A stretch of 64,000 nucleotides of DNA, taken from NCBI RefSeq assembly GCF_021462225.1, contig NC_061815.1, positions 48,485,873 through 48,549,872 on the forward strand, read 5' to 3'. This DNA is from Girardinichthys multiradiatus. Taxonomy: Eukaryota; Chordata; Actinopteri; Cyprinodontiformes; Goodeidae. The position numbers were made by a program, and so were the translations under genes. Below, piece after piece: positions 24,123 through 37,430 of the stretch (within the stretch, counting starts at the first letter, position 1; every line of letters begins with the position of its first letter). Under the pieces are notes generated by a model. That model saw only the letters and a program-made list of their open reading frames with translations, did not search any database and was not told the origin of the DNA.

Positions 24123-24984
24123 CTCTATCAGTGATAGGACAATATCTTGAATCTAATCAGGATCAATAGCTTCAACTGTAGCAAACCAAATAGGTTCCAT
24201 TTAATGCTGCTTTAATTTCTTATCTCAGTAGAAGTGAGCCATTAAAAGCATTTATGAACACGAACGTTTGGATAAAGTGTAGAAGCTTGAATGCAGTCAC
24301 ATGATGAATGTCGTACAGTTGGCTGATAGAAGAGAGATTAATGATGCTGAACTAAGAGGTTGCCAGGTTTGAAACACCTTGACTGCAGATGTTAACTCTA
24401 ACAGCACTCAGCATGCTTTTTATTTCTATAGCAATCATCCTAATAATGACAGAACTCTGCCAAATAAAGGAAAACCTGATTTCTATTAAATTATCAAATC
24501 AGGATCATGAAGCAATACAGCTTTGTTTTCTACCGTCCATTTCGGATTATTGTTCCTCCATGTGGTGTGGTGTCATACATGTTTGCATACAGGATATGAA
24601 TTAATTGATTAAAATCTAATTACAATTAAACATTCAAAGCAACATTTTAAAATCTGCTAAAAAGCCACACCTTATCCACCTCTATAGTATAATTAAAGAT
24701 GATATCAGATAAATCTGAATATATATGACTTGTTATCAAACGTGGGGGAAAACGTGGATGCTTTAAGATTGGTAACTAAATTACTCTACCCATTACAGTG
24801 GCTTAAAACAGAAATGCAGACGTGCGTTCAGTTTTTTCAGTGAGGCTGTTTCTCTCTGAAACTCATGACAATGTGTGCAAAATTGTTCAACCTAAAGAAA
24901 GTATGTACTACATTTAGAAGGAAAGAGTAACCTGTAAAGTTAGATAAACAGGAGCAGAGGGAGGGTTTTTTTTCCATATTGGTT

Positions 24985-25720
24985 TTCAGACCCATGGTAA
25001 CTCTAAAGGAGTTGCAGAGATCTAGTTGTGCTCTCAAAACCTGAGTTTTATGAAAGGGTGGGAAGCAGAAAGCCATTGCTGAAAGAAGTCCCATTTAAAG
25101 TCATGGAGGTGACCGGATTAGATGAGATGGAAAAGGAATTTTTTGGACTATATGCAAAGTGCTGTGTGGCAGAAAACTGAGCACACCACCCCCATGGTAG
25201 TGGCAGCATCATGCTGTGGGGATGGTTTTTTTCAGCAGGACATTTAAGCTGGTCACAGTTGATGGGAAGATGGATGGAGCTAAATGCAGGAGAATCCCAG
25301 AAGAAAACCTGTTGGAGGCTGCAGAAGATTTGAGACTGGGGTGGAGCAGGACAACCACCCTGAACATACAGCCAGAAATACAGTGGAATCAAAGCAGATT
25401 CATGTGTTAAAATGGTCTAGAGCTAAATCTAATTAGGAATCTGTGGTAGGATTTGATATTTACAGACAATCTCCATCCATTGGGGTTTAAGCTATTGTGC
25501 TAAGAAAAAGGCATGAAAAAAAATCAATATGTAGGTGTTCAAGCCTGGTAGAGATGTACCACAAAAGAGTTGCAGCTTTAATCTCAGCAAAAGGCATTTC
25601 TACAAAGTTTGGACTCAGCGGGGCTGAAAATTATTTCACTCTGAAGTTTGAAGAATTTTATAACTCAAAGAAGAATGTCCCAACAGCATATGTCAAATAG
25701 TGTAAAATTACAAAATATAA
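24985..25720 (+). mobile_element. Tc1-like transposon relic
   Basis: The fragment keeps the order of a Tc1 transposase gene: an 'aaggagttgcagagatctag' block, 'catcatgctgtggggatgg', 'gatgggaagatggatggagc', 'gaagaaaacctgttggagg', 'acaaccaccctgaacatac' (the QQDNDPKH region), then 'ggtagagatgtacc' and 'gcagctttaatctcagc'. Multiple frameshifts and stops make it inactive. Confidence 0.85.
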
Positions 25721-26439
25721 AAAAAACTTCAAGGCTTATGAAAACATTTTCCAGATCAGATTTCCTGCAGCAGGCCAGTTTCCGGATCGAGTGCTAGTTC
25801 TTCTACACCAAAAGAATTCAATGAGTTTTGTTTTTTTAACTGACCTGTTGGACGTTGTGTTTGTGGACACTGTTTGCAAAAAGATCAGCATCCCATTTTT
25901 CCCATATTCATATTTTTATGTTCCTCTAAACATAAAGTAGTATTTAGGATTATATTTTAAAGGTGAACGTTTTTATTTCAGCTTTCCTTTTATAATCTGT
26001 GTCTTCGTCCTTTATTATTTGTCTTTATTTGTTTCTGTATAGCTGTAATACTTTTGCATTTCAGATCTTCCAGAAACATTTTCATTGAGCTGATACCCTA
26101 CAGTTAGCAGTACGTTGTGACTGTGGGTGTTCCATCGGCCTGCAGAGTGCACCAACTTGTCAGGGCAGGACAGAGCTCTGGGGTGGGTAAATCTTCCACT
26201 TGTGCCCTGGGGACAAGGGATTACCCTGGGCAATTTAGCTGTTTCCAAACAGGTGAGATCCAGGTTAGACAAGACCGACTCTGTTGGGGTGTCCGGAGCT
26301 TAAAGGTTATTATTCTAAAAGCAACTTGGTGGGTGTTCCCGCTGCTCCCTCCTTGTCTTTTCATGGTTGTTTGTTTGTCAGTCATTACAGATGGAGCATC
26401 ATGTGTTGGTAGTTGTTGCTAATCCAAGTGGTTGTGATT
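25721..26439. other. No gene seen
   Basis: Unique sequence. A 101-codon plus-strand frame at 26117-26422 overlaps an 85-codon minus-strand frame, and neither resembles a known protein. Confidence 0.4.
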
Positions 26440-26890
26440 ATGTGGGCGGTCAATAGAAGCTAATTGTGTGGACTGCAAAGTTATTACCACAAATATAATT
26501 ACTCAGCTTTAAATTATGAGGCAATCTTGCGTTGTGCAGCATTGCTTTCTTTGGTATCTCGAAGAAAGACATTTCTGTGGGTGAAATGTAATAATTCTAT
26601 GAAATGCAAATACAGTTTAACAATCGGAGTGATCAAAGCCCATAGATGGAATTGCGACTGGACCCACTTGTCAGGCATAAACCCTCTCAAGGCTGGGGAC
26701 TTTGTGGGCCTTAATAAAGCCCTAATAACCGGGACGTATTGTTTATTTTCTGTTACACTGGCCCTTGGGCCACACAAATATAAACCCTCCAGCACAGTGG
26801 CTTTGCTTCAAAGCCTCACATATCCGCTAAATACCATCAGAGAGTTTAGATTTTTCCTCAGTTGTCCTTCTCATTACTGCTTGTGGTGAC
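26440..26890. promoter_or_regulatory. Candidate conserved non-coding element (enhancer-like)
   Basis: This 450-bp block is unique, repeat-free and rich in developmental transcription-factor words. There is a perfect octamer ATGCAAAT near 26,604 (POU site), TAAT cores, and TTAATAAAG-type homeodomain sites near 26,712. Both strands are unusually free of stops over about 280-430 bp (141 codons plus, 93 codons minus), which fits unusual constraint better than a known protein. No splice sites, start context or family resemblance support coding. The call rests on composition and motifs only. Confidence 0.4.
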
Positions 26891-27378
26891 CCAACTTAAA
26901 GTCTTAATGTGCTAATGATGCATTATATATGCTTTCCCTATAAAACATATTATATTCTGCTAGGATGGCAATTATTGCTGAAACACTCCACCTCAGAGGT
27001 TTCCTCTCAGAGTATTTGTTGCTTTACATCCAGTGTTTGCATCTTAAGATCTGTAGCTTGTTTTTCCTAAAACTTTAAACTGCCTTGTTCAGAGCTGCTA
27101 TTATTCTGTTAAAATATAACTGGAGTACTTCTAAAAATATCAAAGTAAACTTAGAGTTCTGCCAAAACAAGGAATGAAGATAAAAAAAAAATACTTTCAT
27201 AATAGTCTAAAAATATTTTGGTAAATTTGGAAATCTGATCTAATTTATTTAGCTAACTGTTTAAAAAGTTCTGTATATTTGCAGTGACAAACAAACATAT
27301 AAAAAAAGATTTCATGGTATTAGATTGGAGGATGTGCAATGTCTGTAGAGCTTCTGGTTCTAGTGAAAAATTACAGCA

Positions 27379-27389
27379 CCACCTAGTGG
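27379..27389 (-). promoter_or_regulatory. CTCF-like site
   Basis: CCACCTAGTGG, the complement of the CTCF core, preceded by 'cagca' which resembles the extended motif. It has the same orientation as 38975-38985. Confidence 0.35.
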
Positions 27390-27539
27390 AAGTTGTAGTT
27401 TTAGCACCTGAATGAGATTTATGGGTTCTCAAATAAGGAAAAAGTCAGACAGCAGAAATAAAAAGGAGGAAGAAATCCCACAACTGGTCACCTGAAATAT
27501 TTCTTCTATATTTTTAACAGAAGGGTCTCTGGACGTCTT

Positions 27540-28300
27540 AATGAGGTTCAGAACACCCCCTCCCAATCACATCTGACTGTCAGAGCATCAAACCAGGGCC
27601 AGGTTTCTCTGTTTGCTCAGAGAACATCACATTCAACCAAATGTGTTTGCTTAAACTCTCCAGACATGTGGGCTGAGGAATGAAATATCAAACAGGACAA
27701 CTGTTAATGGGATGCACAAGTGCTCGCACAGCTAGGTGAGAATGTACTCACACACACACACACACACACACAAACACAGACACACACTAGATGATTATGC
27801 ATGCATTCAGATTTGCTGCATTTCTCAAACACATGACAGTGACACACTCGCTGACACTCCACACCTCAACGCCCTAAAACATAATTAGTCCTCTCTCATC
27901 CTTGTTGAATGATCAATGACTGTACTGTTGGTTTTGCATGAATAATTTCTAATGTGACAAAGACGAAGAGGAGAGGTGTCCTGTTGTGCTTTGGGACACG
28001 GGAAGGCTAGATTACCCGTGTGCCAAGGGAATCTAATGCAATTACGAGTGTTTGCTTACACCATGTGTCCTCTTCCGTCTGCGCAGCAGCGTCAGGACTG
28101 CGCCCGTCGCCATCCTCCCGTTCAGCTCTCTTGTTTGTTTTCAGTATTTACACCACCACCAAAGGCAGCCCACCCCCACACCCCCCTTCTCATTTACCCC
28201 TGCTTTCAATATCACTAATTAAAGTAAACCAATAAGACTGGGGGAGGGCAGAAAATAAGACGTGTTTGCAGACCAGATTGAACTCTACCAGTAGCTCAGA
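27540..28300. other. Unique block with homeodomain-like words
   Basis: Apart from a (CA)n at 27,749-27,772 the segment is unique and includes 'gcatgaataatttctaatg' and 'ctaatgcaattacg', which resemble homeodomain/POU sites. No exon is supported. CCACCTAGTGG at 27379-27389, just upstream, is CTCF-like. Confidence 0.3.
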
Positions 28301-28483
28301 AGTCAAAAGAGACATTGTGAGAGGGCTGTTGTGGGTGGAGGGGTGCATGTGTAGCTGGGAAAATATACATTATTTATAATGCAAGAAAGAGGGGCCACAT
28401 GGGGAGAGAGGAGGTTTATTTAAAAGATTAGGGAGCCCTGCTTATTAGCTTTACCTCTCAGTCCTTATTAGAATAGTATCTAA

Positions 28484-28953
<470 letters not shown>

Positions 28954-29529
28954 TTCCCCACACCCTGGGAATGACATTTAGTTTTTGTGTATTTAGAAAA
29001 GAGGATAATTTTTAAGATAATCTGCCTATGTTCCTGTTGTTCTTTGGGATTTAGATAATATAGGCAAACACAAAATGCACAGACACTCCTGCTAAGTTGA
29101 GGGGCGACAGATAATTTTAGGTAAAAGGAAGGGAGGCGGGCGGCTGGCAGAGAACTGTTGGTTCTCTCAGTGTGAGGCTGTGAGAACAAAGTCCAAGTCC
29201 AACTGTCATTGCTGAGGATTACATATTTGATATGTAATCCATCGCTAAAGTTTAAGTATGTGTGTTTTGCTGGCAGTAAAGTTGACCTTGTATAAACCCG
29301 TGTAAAACTAACTTCCCAAAGGCATTCATGACGTTCACTAAGATGTGTCATATATTGGTCTTATGGAGCATATATTTAGACAAGTTAATAAAATACTATA
29401 ATCAGTTCTAAATGATCAACCTTAAATTAAATTGACTAATGATTTAAAATAAAATGGCTGTGTTACAAAGTCTACCAAAGATGGACAGCAGTAGTGTAGG
29501 GAGCGTAATCTTAATGTGAATCTTAATGT
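28954..29529. other. No gene seen
   Basis: Unique intergenic DNA. The stretch 29,090-29,340 is GC-balanced with an AACAAAG (SOX-like) word and could be regulatory. Confidence 0.4.
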
Positions 29530-30540
29530 TAGCATGCTTTACCAATCCCAATATCAGCTTGTATGTGTGTTTGGGATCATGTCCTGTTGGAACACCAAAC
29601 TGTGTCCAAATTTCAACTCTTCAGCAGTTGAGTTTAGGTAAGGGGGAACTATGGCTCACTGGGAAGATCAGTCATCTTGCAATAAGAAAGTTATGGGTTT
29701 GATTCCAGTTTCCGCCTGTCACATGTTAATGTGACCCAGGGCAAGGCACTTAACCTGAAGATGCCTGTCAGTGAATGAATGTGTGTGGATGTGAGTGTGA
29801 CTGGGTGACTGTGGCTGTAGTGTAAATGGCTTTGGGAGCTCAGTATGACTAGAAAAGCGTTATATAAATTCAGTCCATTTACCATATAAAGAACTTGGAA
29901 ATTGTCCTCCTGTATTATTTCAATCATCATGTGCTAAAGACCACGCAACAACATGATGCCGTCACAACCATGCTTGACAGTTTGTGCTTGAAAGTCTCAC
30001 CTTGACTCCTCCAAACATACTTCAGTCATTCTGGTCAGACAGATAAATCTTCGTCTCTTCATATAATAAAGAGACAAAGATCATATAATGTTTCTGCAGA
30101 AGGCATTTGGTTTAAACATGTGGGTGGTGGGATTTTTTTCTCAGGATCATAACAAACTTCCTTTCATCTTAATGTGATAGAGTGAGATTGTTGAAACTTT
30201 GATAGAATAATCCCAAACTTTGTTTAATGGTTAAGTCAGGCTTCTGGAAAGGCACACCCGATGTTTGCTATTTGCAGACTATCTGTAAAAGTGAGGTCCA
30301 TCCCAGGACACCAGCCATTTAAATTGAAGTCTTTCTGCCAAGACGTCTGGCCAGCAAGGATTGTGCCAGAAGCTTGTTGATGTATATAAAAAGTGTGGTT
30401 GTGGTGAAACACGCTGAGGGACTTTTAACCAAATATTTGTGGGCATGCATTGTTATATAATTGAAACCAGATATTTACATACAAATAACCTTTTTTTCTC
30501 AATGTTGTGAGATTAAATTAGACTAAACATATTCCCTGAT
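29530..30540 (-). mobile_element. Tc1-like relic interrupted by a SINE
   Basis: The left piece (29,545-29,638, 'gatcatgtcctgttggaacaccaaac') and the right piece (29,885-30,540, with 'caaccatgcttgacagtttg' and 'tcctccaaacatacttcagtcattctgg') read as antisense Tc1-type coding sequence. A tRNA-type SINE has been inserted between them. No frame is intact. Confidence 0.65.
29640..29883 (+). mobile_element. tRNA-derived SINE
   Basis: A polymerase III promoter is visible: an A-box-like 'tggctcactggg' at 29652 and a B box GGTTTGATTCC at 29696-29706. After a body come 'gggcaaggcacttaacc' and the LINE-like tail 'aaaagcgttatataaattcagtccatttacc', the form common in percomorph SINEs. It splits the Tc1 relic around it. 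Confidence 0.75.
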
Positions 30541-31490
30541 TGAGTTCAGTTAGAATTGTCAAAATTATTTCTACTTCCTCAATGCCAGAATACCATATTT
30601 AAGTTATGTGACTTGGGTTGAAACAGGCTCAGGTTTGTAGGTCATCTAGCTCCTTCATACCTTTTCAGCTCTACCTACATTTTTTCTCTGTCACTGAGAT
30701 CAGGGATTTGTGATGTCTAATCCAAAACACTGACTTTCTTGGCCTTGAGACACTTTGTAGCTAATCTGGCAGTCTGTTTAGGGACATTGCCCATTTGGAA
30801 GATACCATTTACACCTAAGCTTTAACTTCTTGGCTGTTTTCTGCATAATAATCTTTCCTCCAGGTGTAATCTATTTTGTGAAGGGTACCAGTTCCTACAG
30901 GAGGAACTGGTAGGAGTCTGCCACCCCTGTACTTTATGTGTCAGGCTTGAAAGCTCAATCCTTTTTTCCTCCAAATGTAACTGTTATGACCAAACACCGT
31001 AGTTTCTTCAGACCACATGACAAGTCTCCAAAATGAATGTATTTGTCTCTGAGCTCTGCAAACTGTAATCTGGCTTTTTATGTTGCTTTTGGAGAAATGA
31101 CTTCTTCCTTGCTGAGTGGCCTTTCTGCCCATGTTGGTACAGAACTCATTTCATTGTTGATTAAGACACACTGTTAAACACCATTTTTACAAGGTCATTC
31201 ACTTTTGTTCTGGGGTTGATGCAGACATTGTGCACTAAAGCACTTCCATCTCTGGTACACAGAACCTGTCTCCTTCCTGAAAAGACATTCCCATGCTGTT
31301 AATGTTTGCATATAATAGGTTGAAGAGATGAACACTGAACATTCAGGCATCTGAAAACTGGACCCAAGGATCTACCGGGCTTGTGGAAGTCTACAGTTCT
31401 TCCTGATATCTTGGCTGATTTAACTTTTATTTAACTTTTTCTATGATGTCGTACAAGGAAGGGTGCCCAAAATGTTTGACCTAAGCTGTA
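30541..31490 (-). mobile_element. Tc1-like transposon relic
   Basis: Antisense reading gives Tc1 transposase fragments. The minus-strand frame at 31132-30941 keeps a 'VMWSEETTVFGHNS..VWRKKG'-like block, the first catalytic Asp region, with that Asp replaced by Glu. Flanking words ('agaccacatgacaagtctcc', 'gatatcttggctgatttaac') fit a known fish Tc1 style. The rest is frameshifted. Confidence 0.78.
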
Positions 31491-33039
31491 CAGTTTAAAA
31501 TAAATGCAACCAAATAACAATAAAATATATAAAAACATCTGGCTTTGAAGAAAGTTTTAAAAAAATTCTGGTAAACAGAAACACATTTTAATCCTAACTG
31601 AGGATTAACTGAGGATCAGACTAAACAGGAAAGGTTTATTCTGATTTAATGTTGGAAACAGAGAAAAATAAGTTCTATGTCTTTCTGTGGTTTGTATGTA
31701 TTTAAGCCTGTTTGCTTATTTTGACCAGATGTGGATAAGATTAAATCCAAAATGAAATTCAAACTTCTTGAGTGTAAAAATTGTTGAAGTTGTTTGTTGT
31801 ACAATCATTCCACACTTAAGAAACATCTAAATGTTTCTATAATATGATGTTGTTGCTCATGGTGAGTGTATGTGAACATTTCACTGGAACTGTCAGAAAG
31901 CCCGGAGAACTATTAATCAAGATCATTACTAAAAGTTTAAATTTGGCTTAAAATGATCTTCAGGTTTGAGTGTGTTGATGGCATGCTATGCAACCTTCAA
32001 AAAGGGATTAAAAAAGATTCACTGAATCATTTTTAGCTTTTGGTGCTGGAACTACAGCAACCTAAATTCAGTTTCACAACCTCAAGTCTCTCTGCCCATT
32101 TATTATTGAGACTGCAGTGCTTTGGAATGAGTAATGGACCGAGGTACCTATAATGGATCATTTCAGATTTTCTTTAGTGCTCACCACAATTACTACCCAA
32201 AGAAAAGTGTTCAGTCAGCTGTGTTCAGTTTGGAGTGTGTTTTTTGGGGATCGTCCCAATCCTTTTGTGGCCAGGCAATGAGCCAAGGAACATTGATTTG
32301 GAAGCCTCATCTTTGGAAAACTGTGAGTTATTGTGAGCAGAGGGAGAAAAACAGAATGATTTACTTTATGGCGGCTGTCTAACAAGGTAGCTACGACTCA
32401 CCACACACTCATTTTGATGTTACTTGCCTTACCGCAACCTTGAAACTCTTTTGAAGCAACAATGATCTGGGATGCATCGGGGAGACAGAAATGTAACAAA
32501 AATAACAGACCTGCTGAACAACTAAGGAGAGATCTTTGGCAGTGCAAAACAAGTAGTGAATTGAACCCCAGAACCTATTCCTGTTCTATAGAAGTTAAAA
32601 TTAATGTAGAAATGTCAATTATTATAACATTAGAAAAGGAGCTGTTCTTTTCAGATAAACATGTCAAAAGTGTCATGTGCATTTGTTTAAAGCCCATTAT
32701 ACTCTGACACCCCCAAATAAAATCCAGTGCAAGCAACTGCCCTCAGTGTTCACACAGTCAATAAATGGATAACATGTGGAATTTAATCTCAATATAACGC
32801 AGCTGTTCTGTTTCTAGCCTCAGAAGTTTGTTAGAGAACATTAGAGAGAAACAGCACCATGAAGACCAAGGAACACAAAGAGAAAGTTCTGGTTCAGTTT
32901 AATTCTGTTTAAAGCAGGGTTAGGTTCTGCAAAAACATCCAAGCTTTGAACATCTCACAGAGCTCTGTTGAATCCATCATCTGAACATGGAGTAGGATGG
33001 ACCAACTGCAGACCTACCAAGACATGAACATCTAGCTAA
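31491..33039. other. No gene seen
   Basis: Unique AT-rich sequence. Short frames at 32,134-32,382 and 32,462-32,707 resemble no family. Confidence 0.45.
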
Positions 33040-33690
33040 CCTGAAAGGGCAGCATTAATCAGAGAAGCAGCCAATGGTGACTCTGGAGGAGCTGCAGAGA
33101 TCCACAGTTCTGGTGGAAAAACCTGTCATCATCATAACTATTTGCCATGCACCTAATACATAAATGTGGCCTTTATGGTAAAGTGAACCAATAAGAAGTC
33201 CTGTTTGAACCCATGCAGGGGACACGTCGTGAAAGAATGGGCCCTGGTCAGAGGAGACTAAACTGTTACCTTTCAGACCCAATTACAAGTGCTATCTGTG
33301 GCAGAAAACAAACATTGCAAAACCCGAACCCTTCCGTCCTCATGCTGAAACAGGTGGTGGCACCATCATGCTGTAGGGATGCTTTTCTTCAGCAGCAACA
33401 GGGAAGCTGTTTAAAGTTGATGGGAAGCTGGAAGGAGCTAAATCCAGAACAGTCTTGGAAGAAAAGCTGAGGGAGGCTGCAGTAGACTTGAGACTGGATC
33501 CTGAACTAAATGTAAATGAAAATCTGTGGCGAGACTTGAAAACTACTGTCCACACCCTGTCTGACTGAGTTGAGTTGTTTTGTAAGAAAAATGGGCAAAA
33601 AATTACATTGTCTAGATGGACAGAAATGGTAGAGAAATGCCCAGAATGAGTGTAAGTCTATAACTTAATGGTCTAATAAAATACTTAGAA
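33040..33690 (+). mobile_element. Tc1-like transposon relic
   Basis: Order of words: 'actctggaggagctgcagagatccacag', 'ggtggtggcaccatcatgctg', 'gatgggaagctggaaggagc', 'aaaatctgtggcgagacttgaa', 'tctagatggacagaaatggtagag'. This is the second half of a Tc1 transposase gene with deletions. The family is the same as at 24,985-25,720 and 36,591-37,430. Confidence 0.8.
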
Positions 33691-36360
33691 ATTTGTCAAA
33701 CTGACCTGACAAAATTTGCAAAAAGTTAAAGAGGTTTTTATATTTTTGTATTTGAAAAAAAAAACAACAGTTGTATACATTCTCAGGAATGATCTCAGAC
33801 TTATGGGACAGTAGGATGGGAAAACTGAGCAGATCTCAAGGGAAACTAAATCTCCCAGAATTTTCCTTGTGTGTGTGCCGTTTTCAGGGATTTGGGAAAA
33901 GCCATCAAGTGTCTGAGAAAAATCTCTCACCCTACCTTTAACACAACCGTACTAAAGATGCTTTATTGACTCAAAGTTGACACACAAAGGTAAATAAATG
34001 CACAAAGTTGCTAAAGGGATTGGGATGTGACATGTATATCCAAGCCTGTCACAGAAAAAGCCATGCAAGTCCCACAGGTGGTGATTATAGATGCATTTCA
34101 AGACAAACAAGGTAAGTTTACTGCAAGTGAGCGCGTCACAACATTATAATCTGATTCTGCATTCCTGTTGTGTAAAAGCCAGAATAATTGCTTTGAAAAT
34201 GTTTTAGGTATCCTTTTTATACAGAGGACATTTTGGTACCAAATTATGTAAGATTGACTCAAAAGACCTAAAATAAGTCACATGGCTTCTTCCCATGCCT
34301 GCTGCTGATGAGCCGTTTGACCAGTGTGGGAGAGACAAAACAAGGGAGTGTCATGATAGCACCTTCCAGCTAATCTCTCAATTACTACCTTACTGCTACT
34401 GTCAGACAAAAGACAACAAAAGCTTAGAGCTGTCACGCATGAATCCCTCCATATGAGTGTGTGTTTGTCTGTCTCTGCTCTAATAGCTATGTGTGGTCTA
34501 CGTAATCCTGCTCTTTGTTGTCTATTTCTGTTGCAATTCATCTAGAAAATGCAGTAATGACTGACAGGTTGCAAAACATGAAACATGATCTTGCATGTCT
34601 CATTGAGAAAAGCATGATACAGTAGTTATTTCGGTTAGAGGTTATGAATTACCAAAGGAGGAATGTCCATCTTTCAGTTGAAGGAGAAAACTGTGAGAAA
34701 TGTTTACCTTTTAAATAAATCCAGTCAGCAGGACTTCTTATTATTTTTGTTCCTGTAGTGCGCTAAAGCTTGAGCTAAAACAGTTGTCCCTCCGAAGAAC
34801 TAAGTTAGTTCACTGTTTTGCCATTTTCAAATGAAGTTAAGTATATTCCACTGAAACATAAGCTGTAGTAAAGCTGTGTCAAAGAAGGACCAGGGATGTC
34901 CCAGCCATGGCCTGGCATTAGAGGTATAATGGCCTGGATTTACAGCTAAAACAGGGGCTTCACGCTGGCAGCTTCTGGTGACTTAAGTGGGCTCTCTTCC
35001 ATAGCCTTTGGGTTACAAACTACATCAATGCTTAGGTCTATATGACTTTCACATGTAGTTTCTCCTTGGCTTATTTCACATAAATGTAAACATAATCATT
35101 TATTTCCCAAATTAATGGAACATTGACCACATTTATTGCAGGTTGCCAACAGGTCAGTGGTATTCACCCTTTCTGTGTTTCAGCAAACTCTTTTATTTGA
35201 AAAGATACTCTAAATGTTTTGTGCAAAACAATATTTCTTTGATCCATTTCCCAAAAGAAAGCCTCATATGCTCAGCTTTCAATTGTTCTGAATGCAAAAC
35301 ATCAGAACACGCCCAAGAATGCAGGAGGACCTAAGCAGAATTTGATTTGGGGCACCTCTATTTAAATCCAAACCCAGCAGCTCTATTTGCCTTTTAACGC
35401 CCCTGGTTTCATCGTTTACAAGTAAATAAGACAGTTAAATCAACCACATCACTGAGTCCATTTTGGTTTCAAGGAACCACACAAAATTGCCAGTTATTTG
35501 TTGACATTTTTTGCAGTTCTTGTGCATGAAATGTTGGACCCGCACAGACAAATGCAGCAGAAATGACTAAACAGGTGCCGTTTGATTATAACTGGTAACC
35601 TAACTATTAAGCTATAAATACAGTTCTTTTAAATCCTAAAAAAATATCTAGAATTAGAGTTTACTGAATATTTATCTCTTTCAATATAATATTCAGAGGC
35701 CTTTGGGGCAAACATCCGTGTTCTATGTGACCAGGTTAGATATTCCTAGGACCCTATGCACCAGGTTAGTTTGCTTATACCCTGGGTTGGTCCTACGTAA
35801 ACTATTACAATCCTTTGAGCTGCAGCTGAAGCCTCTGCTTCTATTTTTGAGGAATTAAAGATGTTTTGACTTTTTTGAGTTAAATACATTTTACAAATTA
35901 GATCCTAGCTGAAACGTAAACGCTGAACCAACATCCCATAAAGTTTCTCAAATATAAATGTATTTATTTCAAAGTTTTTTGTTGTATTTCTGCTGCAGAG
36001 AAACCGTGTTTGAATGAAATTACATGTAGAACTAAGTTGAATCAGAATGACACTACATCCAGTTTATAAAGCAGGTTAACAGCTACTAAACGCTGTGAAA
36101 ATATTCATATAGTTAAGCCCAAAATGATTCATAAGCCTGGGAGACATTTTAATCTGATAGAGAATCGTGTAGGAAGCTAAATATTAGGGTAATGGGAAGG
36201 AGGTCTTTTGACCTCAAAGACTTGAAACTCATCAACAAAGACAAACTGTTTTTTATTTTTATCTAAAAGCTGTCTCTCAATTCCTAAAAGAAACAAATGT
36301 TTTGGTAGAATGACAATTTTAAACCTGAAACTGCATGAATAATTTTGATCTCTTTTTACA
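33691..36360. other. Gene-free unique DNA
   Basis: No exon is supported. Two stretches, 34,270-34,560 and 34,860-35,000, are GC-balanced and repeat-free and may be regulatory. The rest is AT-rich and unremarkable. Confidence 0.4.
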
Positions 36361-36362
36361 TT

Positions 36363-36590
36363 CATTCATGTTCTATACTGCTTATTCCATAGTGGATCAC
36401 AGGGGAGCTGGTGACCAATTAACCTAACAGATATGTTTTTGGACTGTGGGAAGAAGCCGGAGTACCCGGTGAGAACCCACGCATGCAAACTCCATGCAGA
36501 AAGACCTCGGCCGGGAGTCAAACCCAGGACCTTTTTGCTGCAAGGTAACGGTGCTACCAGCTGTGCCACCTTGCAGCTGGCTCTTCTCAC
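36363..36590 (-). mobile_element. tRNA-derived SINE
   Basis: Read on the minus strand it begins 'gtggcacagctggtagcacc', carries a B-box-like GGTTTGACTCC (plus-strand complement near 36,515), then 'tctttctgcatggagtttgcatg', 'gggtactccggcttcttcccacagtcc' and a degenerate tail. The pattern is one of the commonest short repeats in fish. Fragments of it occur at 23,390 and 41,040. Confidence 0.75.
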
Positions 36591-37430
36591 AATTTATCAC
36601 AATTCAACCACAAACCTGAATGTATTTCCATTTATGTGATAGATCTATCCAACAGAGTGCAGAAGGAAAAGGATTCACAAGTGAAAACATGAAGCTGTTG
36701 TTAAAAGAACTCCAGTTGTATGTTTACAATAAGCCCAATGCAGGAGATGCAGCAAACATGTGGGGAAAAGTGTTTTGGTCAGAGGAGACCAAAATATGAC
36801 TTTCTGGCCTATATCCAAAATGCTGTTTGCTGGTAAACTAACCCTGAAACATCACCCTGTGAGACACTGCGATGGCAGCATCATGCTGAGGTGATGCTTT
36901 TGTTCAGCAGGGACAATGAAGCCCTTCAGAGTTGACGAGAAGATGGATGGAGCTAAATCCAAGTCGATCCAGGAAGAAAACCTGTTAGAGGCTGCAGAAG
37001 ACTTGAGACTGGGGTGGAGGTTCACCTTCCAGCAGGACAACAGCCAGAGATACAAGATCAAACCAGATTCATGTGTTAGAATGCCCTAGTCAAAGTCCAG
37101 ATCTAAATCTTGAGTCATTGTTCACATGTTCTGCATCTGATCTCACTGAGCTTGAGCTAATTTGCAAAGAATGGCAAAAAGTCTCTAGATGGACAAAACT
37201 GGTTGAAACATACCTAAAAACATTTGAAGCTAGAACTGCAGTGAAAGGTGGCCTTAAAAACCGCTGACTTAAGAGGCTGAATACATTTTCAGATTTCCTT
37301 AGTAAACATATATTCTTCCCCACTTCATAATTCTGCTCGACTTTGTGTTTTTCTGTTACACAAATTCCCAGTAAAATATTTGCTAGTGTAGATATATACT
37401 GTATAAATAATAAAATATAGCAATAAAACA
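36591..37430 (+). mobile_element. Tc1-like transposon relic
   Basis: This is the longest of the Tc1 relics in the left flank. Successive words are 'gtcagaggagaccaaaatatgac', 'gcagcatcatgctgaggtg', 'gaagaaaacctgttagagg', 'ttcaccttccagcaggacaac', 'cctagtcaaagtccagatctaaatc' and 'gagcttgagctaatttgcaaagaatgg'. The frame is broken several times. The SINE at 36,363-36,590 abuts its left side. Confidence 0.85.

Noticed and set aside
26464..26889. 141-codon plus-strand frame as a gene
   Set aside because: No family resemblance, no promoter or splice sites, and an opposing 93-codon frame overlaps it. A non-coding conserved block is the better reading.
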